Shown piece after piece: positions 26,563 through 39,228 of a stretch of DNA of 64,000 nt. The stretch is from the NCBI RefSeq assembly GCF_013366375.1, contig NZ_JABWMJ010000001.1, positions 806,001 to 870,000 of the forward strand, written 5' to 3'. Origin of the DNA: Rhizobacter koreensis (GTDB lineage: Bacteria > Pseudomonadota > Gammaproteobacteria > Burkholderiales > Burkholderiaceae_C). Below the pieces are notes generated by a model. That model did no database searches and was not told where the DNA came from. It saw only the letters and a list, made by a program, of their open reading frames with translations. The first letter of the stretch is position 1. Every line of letters begins with the position of its first letter. A program made the position numbers and the translations under genes.

Positions 26563-27666
26563 TCAAGCTTTCGCGGCTTCGACGACCCGCGCGACGAGCT
26601 GCATCACGGCGTCGGTCTGCGCGCGCAGCTGGGCGCGCCGCGGCGACGTCGCGGCGGTCGCGATCGCGAGGCGGTGCTCCGGCACGAAGAGGGCGAACTG
26701 GCCGCCGTAGCCCCAGCCCCAGACCACGCGGCGCGCGCCGATCGCGCCGGTGAACCAGAGATAGCCGTAGCCGACGTCGTCGACCGGCGCGACGCGCCAG
26801 TCGGCCGGGCCATGGCGGGTCGTGCTCTCGGCGACCCAGTCGGCCGGCAGCACCTGCTGGCCGCGCCACTTGCCGCCGTCGCACATGGTCCAGGCGAGCT
26901 TCGCGAGGTCGCGCGGCCGCAGGGCGAGGCCGCCGTAGGCGAGCGGGCGGCGCTGGCGGTCGCGGCGCCACGAGTAGCGGCCGATGCCGAGCGGCGCGAA
27001 GAGGTCGCGCGCGGCCAGCATCGCGAGGCTGGTGCCTTCGGCCTCGGCCAGGATCGGTCCGACGAGGCCGACCACCGGGTCGTTGTAGGTCCAGCCCGAC
27101 GGCGGCGGTACGCCGCGCGGCTGGCCGAGCGCGACCGCCACCGGGTCGGGCGCGTTGGCGAGATCGCTGCTGTCGAAGATGTCCCAGGCGAAGCCGCTGC
27201 GCCCCGCGAGGATCGCGCGCAGCGTGAGGCCGCCGAGGGCGGAGTCGGGGTTCTTGCGTATCGCGTCGGGCAAGAGCTCGCGCACCGTCGCATCGAGGCG
27301 GCCGCGGAGGGTGCCGCGCTCGAGCGCCTTGCCGACCAGCATCGACGTGACGCTCTTGGTCACCGAGTTGATCGGCTGCAGGTCGTCGGGCTCGGCGCCC
27401 GCGTAGTAGCGCTCGCCGAGCAGGAAGCCGTCGCGAACGACGACCATGCCGCGCAGGCCCTCGACCTTGACGCCGTCGTCGAGCACCGCCGTGAGCGTCG
27501 GCGCCGGGATGCCGTGGCGCTCGGGCGAAGCCTCCTGCCACTCGACGGTCGGCACGTCGAGCAGGGCCACGGTATCGCGGCGCAGCGGCTGGGTGCCGCG
27601 CGGCGACGCGCAGCCGGCAAGGCCGAGCGAACCGGCGATGAGCAGGCGACGACGGGTCGGGGGCAT
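26563..27666 (-). CDS. beta-lactamase-fold serine hydrolase, lipoprotein
   Basis: This 367-residue class C beta-lactamase/esterase-type protein has an N-terminal RRRLLIAGSLGLAGC, a twin-arginine-like start with lipobox Cys19. The catalytic SxxK is Ser101-Val-Thr-Lys104 (NSVTKSVTS), and the Tyr motif is Tyr194-Asn-Asp (GWTYNDPV) where many relatives have YxN. A late GWGYGGQF probably replaces the KTG strand. These enzymes include esterases and peptidases as well as beta-lactamases. Nothing here points to antibiotic resistance. Confidence 0.8.
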   Translation of the reverse strand: MPPTRRRLLIAGSLGLAGCASPRGTQPLRRDTVALLDVPTVEWQEASPERHGIPAPTLTAVLDDGVKVEGLRGMVVVRDGFLLGERYYAGAEPDDLQPINSVTKSVTSMLVGKALERGTLRGRLDATVRELLPDAIRKNPDSALGGLTLRAILAGRSGFAWDIFDSSDLANAPDPVAVALGQPRGVPPPSGWTYNDPVVGLVGPILAEAEGTSLAMLAARDLFAPLGIGRYSWRRDRQRRPLAYGGLALRPRDLAKLAWTMCDGGKWRGQQVLPADWVAESTTRHGPADWRVAPVDDVGYGYLWFTGAIGARRVVWGWGYGGQFALFVPEHRLAIATAATSPRRAQLRAQTDAVMQLVARVVEAAKA

Positions 27667-27769
27667 GAACGGGCGCTCCTCGTGGCGGACAGGCTGCGCG
27701 TTCCGGGCACGAAGCGCGCCCGGCTGCCCTCGCCGACGTCCGTTCGACCGCGCCGCTCGCGCGAGCGCC

Positions 27770-28156
27770 TCAGGCCTCCGACAGCTCCTCGTGCAGGCAG
27801 AGGATGTTGCCTTCGGTGTCGACGAACCAGGCCGCCTTCTCGGCGCCGAGCACGCACACGTGTCCGACCGTCTTGAGGCCCGGGAAGTCGTAGTCCTCGA
27901 ACACCACGCCGGCGCGCTCGAGCTCCGCGATCGTTCCGGCGATGTCGCCGACGCGGAAGCTCACCGCGGTGTGGTCGGCCTTGGTGCCGCCTTCCTTGGG
28001 AAAGAGCGCGAGCGTGCTGCCGCCGCAGACGTAGGTGAACTTGCCGTCGGGGCGCAGCTCGCCGGGCCGGAGGCCCAGCTTGCCCTCGTAGAAGTCCCGG
28101 GCGCGCTGCAGGTCCTTGACCGGCAACATGGTGGTGACGGGTGAATCGGCCAGCAT
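27770..28156 (-). CDS. VOC-family (glyoxalase/dioxygenase fold) protein
   Basis: The protein has 128 residues from the ATG at 28156 (MLADSPVTTML), preceded by GGAGGGAGC. It is a paired beta-alpha-beta-beta-beta fold: LPVKDLQRARDFYEGKLGLRP, TYVCGGSTLALF, HTAVSFRVGDI and AAWFVDTEGNILCLHEE. The final Glu and the His in DHTAVSF are the usual metal-site positions. The substrate is not predictable. It is divergent from the LivH-type permease gene. Confidence 0.78.
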   Translation of the reverse strand: MLADSPVTTMLPVKDLQRARDFYEGKLGLRPGELRPDGKFTYVCGGSTLALFPKEGGTKADHTAVSFRVGDIAGTIAELERAGVVFEDYDFPGLKTVGHVCVLGAEKAAWFVDTEGNILCLHEELSEA

Positions 28157-28297
28157 GGACGGCTCCCTCCGTGGCGGCGCTCGATTCTGCGCCGCCGGTC
28201 GGCGCGGCCGCAAGCGGGGCGGCTCGAGCGCCCGTTCCGGCTATTCTCCGGCGCGCCCCTTCGCGATTCATCGGCCTCGACCGCGACACCTCTTCCG

Positions 28298-29158
28298 ATG
28301 CTGACCCTCCTCTTCGACGGCGTCGCCTACGGCATGCTGCTTTTCGTGCTGGCCGTCGGCCTGGCGGTGACGCTGGGGCTGATGAACTTCATCAACCTCG
28401 CGCACGGCGCGTTCGCGATGGCCGGGGGCTACATCACGGTGCTGCTGATGAACCGGCTGGGCGTGCCGTTTCTGGCCTGCCTGCCGATCGCCTTCCTCGG
28501 GGCGGCGCTGCTCGGCGCGATCCTCGAGCCGACGCTCTACCGGCGCATGTACGCCAAGCCGCACCTCGATCAGGTGCTGTTCTCGATCGGCCTCGTCTTC
28601 ATGGTGGTGACCGCGGTCGACTACACCGTCGGGTCGATGCAGCAGATCATCCGGCTGCCGGACTGGCTGCAGGGTCGCCTGCCGATCGAGGCGGTCGGCA
28701 TCGGCAAGTACCGCCTCTTCATCATCGTGGTCTGCGCCGCGCTCACGCTGGTGCTGCAGTGGACGATCTCGCGCACGCGCTTCGGCGCGCGCCTGCGCGC
28801 ATCGGTCGACGATCCGCGGGTGGCCGGCGGCATGGGGCTCGACGTCAACCGCATCTTCCTGCTCACCTTCGCCGTCGGCTCGGGCCTTGCCGGGCTCGGC
28901 GGCGCGCTCGGCGCCGAAGTGCTCGGCCTCGAGCCGTCGTTCCCGCTCAAGTTCATGATCTATTTCCTGATCGTCGTCTCGGTCGGCGGCACGACGACGA
29001 TCACCGGCCCCCTGCTCGCCGCGCTGCTGCTGGGCATCGCCGACGTCGCCGGCAAGTACTACGTGCCCAAGCTCGGTGCCTTCATCGTTTACAGCCTGAT
29101 GATCGTGATCCTCCTCATGCGCCCGCAGGGCCTGTTCGCGCGGGCGGGCGCCCGATGA
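28298..29158 (+). CDS. branched-chain-type ABC transporter permease (LivH-like)
   Basis: The 286-residue LivH-type permease has LFVLAVGLAVTLGLMNFINLAHGAFAMAGGY at the N-terminus, with the conserved NxAHG motif, and a C-terminal TITGPLLAALLLGIADV. No clear ribosome site precedes the ATG at 28298. It is the first gene of a permease-permease-ATPase-ATPase set in which each gene overlaps the next. The set has no binding protein gene of its own; see the orphan at 20478. Confidence 0.87.
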   Translation: MLTLLFDGVAYGMLLFVLAVGLAVTLGLMNFINLAHGAFAMAGGYITVLLMNRLGVPFLACLPIAFLGAALLGAILEPTLYRRMYAKPHLDQVLFSIGLVFMVVTAVDYTVGSMQQIIRLPDWLQGRLPIEAVGIGKYRLFIIVVCAALTLVLQWTISRTRFGARLRASVDDPRVAGGMGLDVNRIFLLTFAVGSGLAGLGGALGAEVLGLEPSFPLKFMIYFLIVVSVGGTTTITGPLLAALLLGIADVAGKYYVPKLGAFIVYSLMIVILLMRPQGLFARAGAR

Positions 29159-30183
29159 GCGCGTCGCCCGGCGCCGCCGCGCCGATCCCGGTGTCGACCG
29201 CGCAGGACCCGCGCGGCGCGATCGCGCGCAGCCTGGGGCGCCACGCGCGCTGGCGCTGGTGGGAGTTCGCGCTGATCGCCGGCCTCGTGCTGAGCTGGTT
29301 CGTGCTGCCGCAGCACGCGCTGATCCTCAAGGAGATCGCGATCGTCGCGATCTTCGCGATGTCGCTCGACCTCGTGCTCGGCTACGCCGGCGTGGTCTCG
29401 CTCGGCCACACCGCGTTCTTCGGCTTCGGCGCGTACGGGGCGGCCCTCTTCGCCAAGCACGTGATGCCCGACCCCTGGGTCGGCCTGGCGTTCGCGATCG
29501 GCGTCAGCACGCTGCTCGGTGCGGTGACCAGCGTGCTGATCCTGCGCGGCAGCGACCTCACGCGGCTGATGGTGACGCTCGGCGTCGCGTCGATCCTCTA
29601 CGAGCTCGCCAACAAGCTCGACCACATCACGGGCGGCGCCGACGGGTTGCAGGGCGTCGTGATGGGGCCGCTCCTCACGCCGTTCGGCGCGTTCGACTTC
29701 GACCTCTCGGGGCGGGTCGCCTACGCTTACGCGCTCGCGGTGCTGATCGTCGTGCTGTTCCTGATGCGCCACCTGGTGCTGTCGCCGTTCGGCGCCTCGC
29801 TGCAGGCGCTGCGCGACAACCGCCTGCGTGCCACCAGCATCGGCATCTCCACCAACTGGCGCCTGGTCGCGGCGTACACGGTGGCGGGCGGCATCGCCGG
29901 CGCGGCCGGCGCGCTGCAGGCGCAGACCGGCGGCTTCGCCTCGCTCGACGTGTTCGACTTCCACCGCAGCGCCGAGGTGCTGCTGGTGCTGGTGGTCGGC
30001 GGCACGGGGTACCTGTACGGCGGCATCTTCGGCGCGATCGTCTTCACGCTGCTGCGCGACCTGATCGCCGCGTGGACGCCGCAGTACTGGAACTTCTGGC
30101 TCGGCCTCTTCCTGGTGGTGCTGGTGCTGGTCGGGCGTGACCGCTTCATCCGCCCCTGGACCTGGTTCGGAGCGCGCCGATGA
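29155..30183 (+). CDS. branched-chain-type ABC transporter permease (LivM-like)
   Basis: The protein has 342 residues from the ATG at 29155, which overlaps the LivH stop by 4 bp. An N-terminal cytoplasmic stretch of about 40 residues is followed by about nine membrane helices. The LivM signature is VLGYAGVVSLGHTAFFGFGAYGAA, with a loop rich in GGADGLQGV. The C-terminal half has YTVAGGIAGAAGALQAQTGGF and a final VGGTGYLYGGIFGA. Confidence 0.87.
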   Translation: MSASPGAAAPIPVSTAQDPRGAIARSLGRHARWRWWEFALIAGLVLSWFVLPQHALILKEIAIVAIFAMSLDLVLGYAGVVSLGHTAFFGFGAYGAALFAKHVMPDPWVGLAFAIGVSTLLGAVTSVLILRGSDLTRLMVTLGVASILYELANKLDHITGGADGLQGVVMGPLLTPFGAFDFDLSGRVAYAYALAVLIVVLFLMRHLVLSPFGASLQALRDNRLRATSIGISTNWRLVAAYTVAGGIAGAAGALQAQTGGFASLDVFDFHRSAEVLLVLVVGGTGYLYGGIFGAIVFTLLRDLIAAWTPQYWNFWLGLFLVVLVLVGRDRFIRPWTWFGARR

Positions 30184-30986
30184 GCGCCGTTCCCCTCGCA
30201 TCGGCCCCGCCGGCCGCCGGCATGCCGGCGGGCACCGCCACCGTCCTCGAGACGCGCTCGCTCGTCAAGCGCTTCGGCGGCCTGGCGGCGACCGACGACG
30301 TGTCGCTCAAGGTCGAGCGCGGCGCCCGCCACGCCCTCATCGGCCCGAACGGCGCCGGCAAGACGACGCTGATCAACCTGCTGACCGGCGTGCTCGAGCC
30401 GACCTCCGGAACGATCGCGCTCGACGGCGCCGACATCACGCACCTTGCGCCGCATCGGCGGGTGCGCCGCGGCGTCGTGCGCACGTTCCAGATCAACCAG
30501 CTCTTCAATGCCCTGACGCCGCTGCAGTCGCTCGCGCTCGCGGTGTCGGTTCACCTCGGGCGCAGCGCGCGCTGGTGGCGCCCGCTCGGCAGCGATCCGC
30601 GCGTGGTGGAGTCGACCGAGCGGCTGCTGACGCAGTTCCGCCTCGCCGACGTGATGAACCAGACCGTCGGCGAGCTCGCCTACGGCAAGCGCCGCCTTCT
30701 GGAGATCGCGACCGCGCTCGCCTGCGAGCCGCGCGTGCTGCTGCTCGACGAGCCGGTCGCCGGCGTTCCCGAAGGCGAGCGCCAGGAGATCTTCGAGACC
30801 ATCAACGCGCTCCCGGCGGACGTGTCGATCCTTCTCATCGAGCACGACATGGACCTCGTCTTCAACTTCGCCAGGCGCGTCACGGTGCTCGTCAACGGCG
30901 CGGTGTTCGCCGAAGGCGACGTCGCGACGATCTCGAACGATCCGCGCGTCAAGGCGGTGTACCTCGGCGAGGACGTGCATGGCTGA
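30180..30986 (+). CDS. branched-chain-type ABC transporter ATPase (LivG-like)
   Basis: The 268-residue ATPase has Walker A GPNGAGKTTLI, a region for the signature read as VGELAYGKRRLLEIA (the LivG type lacks LSGGQ), Walker B VLLLDEPVAGV and switch His in LIEHDMDL. The start overlaps the LivM stop (ATGA), and the end overlaps the next ATPase by 8 bp. Confidence 0.87.
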   Translation: MSAVPLASAPPAAGMPAGTATVLETRSLVKRFGGLAATDDVSLKVERGARHALIGPNGAGKTTLINLLTGVLEPTSGTIALDGADITHLAPHRRVRRGVVRTFQINQLFNALTPLQSLALAVSVHLGRSARWWRPLGSDPRVVESTERLLTQFRLADVMNQTVGELAYGKRRLLEIATALACEPRVLLLDEPVAGVPEGERQEIFETINALPADVSILLIEHDMDLVFNFARRVTVLVNGAVFAEGDVATISNDPRVKAVYLGEDVHG

Positions 30987-31686
30987 CCTGCTCGCGGTGC
31001 GCGGACTGAAGTCGGGCTACGGCCAGGCGGTGGTGGTGCAGGGCGTCGACCTCACGCTCGAGGCCGGCCATTCGCTCGCGCTGCTCGGCCGCAACGGCAC
31101 CGGCAAGACGACGCTGCTCAACTCGCTGATCGGCGTGACGCGGCGCCACGCCGGGACGATCGCGCTCGACGGCGTCGACCTTACGGCGCTGGCGTCGCAC
31201 CGGCGCGCCGCCGCCGGCATCGGCTGGGTCCCCCAGGAGCGCAACATCTTCAAGTCGCTCACGGTCGACGAGAACCTCACCGCGGTCGCGCGGCCGGGCC
31301 CGTGGACGGTGCAGCGCGCCTACGAGATGTTCCCGCGCCTTGCGGAACGGCGCGCCAACCTCGGCAACCAGCTCTCGGGCGGCGAGCAGCAGATGCTCGC
31401 GGTGGCGCGTGCGCTGGTGCTCAACCCCAAGCTGCTGCTGCTCGACGAGCCGCTCGAGGGCCTCGCGCCGATCATCGTGCAGGAGCTGCTGGCATCGATC
31501 GCCCGCGTGGTCCGCGACGAAGGCATGTCGGCGATCATCGTCGAGCAGAACCCGCGCCTCATCCTGCCGATCACCAGCCGTGCCGTGGTGCTCGACCGCG
31601 GCGCGGTGGTGCACGAGGGCGCGAGCGCCGAGCTGCTCGCCGACCGGGAGCGGCTCGACCGCTGGCTCGCGGTGGCGCAGCACTGA
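30979..31686 (+). CDS. branched-chain-type ABC transporter ATPase (LivF-like)
   Basis: The 235-residue ATPase has Walker A GRNGTGKTTLL, signature LSGGEQQ, Walker B LLLLDEPLEGLAP and the LivF-type IVEQNPR in place of the switch His. It is the last gene of the 28298-31686 set. Confidence 0.87.
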   Translation: MADLLAVRGLKSGYGQAVVVQGVDLTLEAGHSLALLGRNGTGKTTLLNSLIGVTRRHAGTIALDGVDLTALASHRRAAAGIGWVPQERNIFKSLTVDENLTAVARPGPWTVQRAYEMFPRLAERRANLGNQLSGGEQQMLAVARALVLNPKLLLLDEPLEGLAPIIVQELLASIARVVRDEGMSAIIVEQNPRLILPITSRAVVLDRGAVVHEGASAELLADRERLDRWLAVAQH

Positions 31687-32002
31687 CCACGTCCCCGCGC
31701 GAGGCGCTGCCCGGGCTGACACGCTGTCCCACGGCGCTTGCGCAGCGCGGTCGGACACGTCGCGGCGGCGCACCTCGTCGATCGTCGGGAGCCGTCATTG
31801 CGGGGCGGCCGCAGGTTCCGGGAAGCGCTCGACCACGGGGCCGGCGGTGCGCACCGTCGCCTCAGGCAAACAACTCCAACCTTCTTTACCGACATTCATC
31901 ACGAGTCGGGCCCTCGACTCGTCAACAGCGCGAACCGTACGTCGTTTTCTTCATCACAGTGGGGTGTCGACCACCGCCAGCGGAAGAGAGGTTCGGAACG
32001 CG
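31687..32002. other. 316-bp intergenic region with AT-richer promoter-like half
   Basis: The first 170 bp are GC-rich with no gene. From about 31865 the sequence becomes clearly more AT-rich, with two copies of TTCATCAC (near 31895 and 31950) and a 7-bp hairpin between them. This half probably holds the promoter and operator of the glycoside hydrolase gene, but no convincing -35/-10 pair can be picked. Confidence 0.45.
31902..31921. repeat. inverted repeat upstream of the GH2 gene
   Basis: CGAGTCG at 31902-31908 and CGACTCG at 31915-31921 form a perfect 7-bp stem with a 6-nt GC-rich loop. It lies about 80 bp before the glycoside hydrolase start. It could be a regulator site or the terminator of the preceding ATPase gene 215 bp away; no U-tract follows. 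Confidence 0.35.
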
Positions 32003-33838
32003 ATGGACATGTCGAACATGCGGTTCATGGAGCCCGTTCCGGGCGCGGCGGATACGAGCGGGCGCTTCGGCTATCCGCGGCCACAGCTCGAGCGTGCGCA
32101 GTGGAGCTCGCTCAACGGCACCTGGCGCTTCTGCATCGACAACGAGCGGCGCTTTCGCACGCCGCGCGACGTCGACGCCTGGCCGCGCACCATCGAAGTG
32201 CCGTTCCCGCCCGAGTCGCGCGCCAGCGGCATTGCCGATCAGGGCTACCACCAGGCGTGCTGGTACCAGCGCGAGTTCGCGGTCGCCAGGGACGAGGGCC
32301 GGGTGATCCTGCACTTTGGTGCCGTCGACTACTCGGCCCGCGTGTGGGTGAACGACACCCTCGCGGCGGTCCACGAAGGCGGTCATACGCCGTTCTCCGT
32401 CGAGATCACCGCACTGCTGGGCGAGGGTGGCCTGCAGACCGTGACGGTGTGCGCGGAGGACGATCCGCACGACCTCGCCAAGCCGCGCGGCAAGCAGGAC
32501 TGGGAGCGCGAGCCGCACTCGATCTGGTACCCGCGCACCACCGGCATCTGGCAGACGGTGTGGCTCGAGGTGGTTGGCCGCACCTACGTCGAGTCGGTGC
32601 GCTGGACGCCGCGCGTGGAGGATTTCGCGATCGGCTTCGAGGCCCGCGTGAGCGGCGACGCGGCGGACGACCTGTCGATCGACATCCGCCTCAGCTGCGG
32701 CGAGCGTCTGCTCGCCCACGACCGCTACCGCGTGGTCGACCGCGACGTCGATCGATCGATCGCGCTGCCCGACCCCGGCATCGAGGACTTCCGCAACCGG
32801 CTGCTCTGGAGCCCGGAGCGCCCGACGCTGATCGATGCGCGCATCCGCCTGCTGCGCGGCGACGAGGTGATCGACGAGTTCACGTCGTACACGGCGCTGC
32901 GCTCGGTGAGCGTGCTGCGCGACCGTTTCATGCTGAACGGCCGCCCTTATCTTCTGCGGATGGTGCTCGATCAGGGCTACTGGCCCGAGAGCCTGCTCGC
33001 CGCGCCGAACGATGCCGCGCTGCGCCGCGACGTCGAGCTCGCCAAGACGATGGGCTTCAACGGCGTGCGCAAGCACCAGAAGATCGAGGACCCGCGCTAC
33101 CTCTACTGGGCCGACCGCCTCGGGCTGATGGTCTGGGAAGAGATGCCATCGGCCTATCGCTTCACGCCGACCGCGGTGAAGCGCACCGTGAAGGAATGGA
33201 CGGAGGTGATCGCGCGCGACTACAGCCACCCCTGCATCGTGGTCTGGGTGCCGTTCAACGAGTCGTGGGGCGTGCCCGAGCTCGCGTCGGTGGGCGAGCA
33301 GCGCCATGCGGTCCAGGCGCTCTACCACCTCACCAAGACGCTCGACCCGACCCGTCCGGTTATCGGAAATGACGGCTGGGAAAGCTGCGCGACCGACATC
33401 ATCGGCATCCACGACTACGACGCGAACACCGAGCACATGCGCCAGCGCTACGGCCCCGAGTCGAACACCGAGGAACTGTTCGACCGGCGCCGCCCGGGCG
33501 GCCGCGTGCTGCTGCTCGACGGCTATCCGCACCGCGGCCAGCCGATCATGCTGACCGAGTTCGGCGGCGTGGCGTTCGCGCCCGAGGGCTGCACCGGCGC
33601 CGACATCTGGGGCTATTCGAATGCCGACCACGCGGAGGAATTCGCCGGCAAGTTCGAGAAGCTGATGCAGACCGTGATCCACACGCCGCTCTTCAGCGGC
33701 TTCTGCTACACGCAGTTCGCCGACACGTTCCAGGAGTCGAACGGCCTGCTCGGCGCCGACCGCTCGCCCAAGATCCCGCTCGAGCGGATCGCCTCGGCGA
33801 CCCGCAGCCGCCGCTCGCACATCGCGTGCGGGGTGTAG
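32003..33838 (+). CDS. glycoside hydrolase family 2 protein
   Basis: The protein has 611 residues from the ATG at 32003; Met codons a few residues later are alternatives. Domain order is GH2: an N-terminal jelly-roll (FGYPRPQLERAQWSSLNGTWRF to about residue 190), a short immunoglobulin-like domain, then the TIM barrel from about 310. The acid/base Glu420 is in VPFNESWG and the nucleophile Glu519 in LTEFGG. No signal peptide is visible, so it is cytoplasmic. The family covers beta-galactosidase, -glucuronidase and -mannosidase, and the sugar is undecided. It could trim imported plant glycosides, but no sugar transporter is adjacent. Confidence 0.83.
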   Translation: MDMSNMRFMEPVPGAADTSGRFGYPRPQLERAQWSSLNGTWRFCIDNERRFRTPRDVDAWPRTIEVPFPPESRASGIADQGYHQACWYQREFAVARDEGRVILHFGAVDYSARVWVNDTLAAVHEGGHTPFSVEITALLGEGGLQTVTVCAEDDPHDLAKPRGKQDWEREPHSIWYPRTTGIWQTVWLEVVGRTYVESVRWTPRVEDFAIGFEARVSGDAADDLSIDIRLSCGERLLAHDRYRVVDRDVDRSIALPDPGIEDFRNRLLWSPERPTLIDARIRLLRGDEVIDEFTSYTALRSVSVLRDRFMLNGRPYLLRMVLDQGYWPESLLAAPNDAALRRDVELAKTMGFNGVRKHQKIEDPRYLYWADRLGLMVWEEMPSAYRFTPTAVKRTVKEWTEVIARDYSHPCIVVWVPFNESWGVPELASVGEQRHAVQALYHLTKTLDPTRPVIGNDGWESCATDIIGIHDYDANTEHMRQRYGPESNTEELFDRRRPGGRVLLLDGYPHRGQPIMLTEFGGVAFAPEGCTGADIWGYSNADHAEEFAGKFEKLMQTVIHTPLFSGFCYTQFADTFQESNGLLGADRSPKIPLERIASATRSRRSHIACGV

Positions 33839-33899
33839 GCGCCGGCTCGCCGGGGGGCCGAGGGCGCGGGGCGCCCGTGCACGGGCGCGCCGCCGGGCG

Positions 33900-34604
33900 T
33901 CAGGGAGCGGCGTTGCCCCCGCCGCGGCGTGCGCTCACGAGCTTGCCGATCGCCAGCACGACGAGCGCGCCGGCCACCCCGAAGCCGTAGCGCACGGCGT
34001 CGGTCTGCGGCACGTGGCCGACGATCGCCGGGTCGGTGACCGCCATGGTTCCGGCGATCCAGCCGAGCAGCATGCCGCCCAGCGTGATGATGAACGGGAA
34101 GCGGTCCATCAGCTTGAGCACCAGCTGGCTGCCGCCGATGATGATGGGGATCGACACCAGGAGGCCGAAGATCACCAGCGGCATCTTGTGGTCGCCGCCC
34201 GCGCTCTCGGCGGCGCCGGCGATCGCGATCACGTTGTCGATGCTCATCACCAGGTCGGCCACGATGACGGTCTTGACCGCCGACCAGAGGCGGTCGCTGC
34301 CTTCGATCTCGCCGTGCCCTTCGTCGTCGGGGGCGAGCAGCTTGACGCCGATCCACAGCAGCAGCAGCGCGCCCACGATCTTGAGGTACGGGATCTGCAG
34401 CAGCGTGAGCGCGAAGAAGATCAGGATCACGCGCAGCAGGATCGCGCCGACCGTGCCCCAGATGATCCCCTTGCGGCGCTGATCGGCCGGGAGCTTGCGG
34501 CACGCGAGGGCGATCACCACCGCGTTGTCGCCGCCCAGCAGGATGTCGATCATGATGATCTGACCGACCGCGAGCCAGAAGGCGGGGGTGAGGAACTGTT
34601 CCAA
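33900..34604 (-). CDS. TerC family membrane protein (YjbE-like)
   Basis: The 234-residue protein starts at a TTG at 34604, with AGGA about 6 nt upstream and no better ATG. Seven membrane segments are visible with the two TerC acidic signatures: IDILLGGDNAVVIAL near the N-terminus and LVMSIDNVIAIAGAA in the middle. TerC proteins are linked to manganese or other metal export and to folding or metalation of exoenzymes. No yybP-ykoY manganese riboswitch is visible in the 114 bp upstream. Confidence 0.85.
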   Translation of the reverse strand: MEQFLTPAFWLAVGQIIMIDILLGGDNAVVIALACRKLPADQRRKGIIWGTVGAILLRVILIFFALTLLQIPYLKIVGALLLLWIGVKLLAPDDEGHGEIEGSDRLWSAVKTVIVADLVMSIDNVIAIAGAAESAGGDHKMPLVIFGLLVSIPIIIGGSQLVLKLMDRFPFIITLGGMLLGWIAGTMAVTDPAIVGHVPQTDAVRYGFGVAGALVVLAIGKLVSARRGGGNAAP

Positions 34605-34718
34605 GGCGGGTCCTGACGAGCGCGCGACGGCGGCGGGTTGAGGCGAATTGCGGCGGATGTTAGCGGCGTTGCCTGGCGGCCCGAAGCGGTCGGCCGCGTG
34701 GCGTGCAGCGCCGCTGCG

Positions 34719-39152
<4,434 letters not shown>

Positions 39153-39179
39153 TCAAGCGCTTGCGCGCCGCGCCGATAA
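39153..39179 (+). promoter_or_regulatory. sigma-28 (FliA) type promoter
   Basis: TCAAG at 39153-39157 and GCCGATAA at 39172-39179 are 14 bp apart, which equals the TAAAGTTT-N11-GCCGATAA arrangement of flagellar sigma-28 promoters. The -10 element is a perfect match. The promoter lies 49 bp ahead of the HD-GYP gene start at 39229, with no other gene between. The longer reading frame from 39127 would put the promoter inside the coding region and is therefore unlikely. Confidence 0.65.
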
Positions 39180-39228
39180 CGGTTCACAGGTTTCGGGCGT
39201 GGTTGCCCGAGCGGTTCCGGTTCTCCGC

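Noticed and set aside
26563..27666. Annotation as an antibiotic-resistance beta-lactamase
   Set aside because: Only the general serine-hydrolase fold is supported. The YND in place of YxN and the missing KTG fit an esterase or peptidase equally well.
34605..34718. Possible manganese (yybP-ykoY) riboswitch before the terC-like gene
   Set aside because: The gap is only 114 bp and the conserved riboswitch core sequences are not present.
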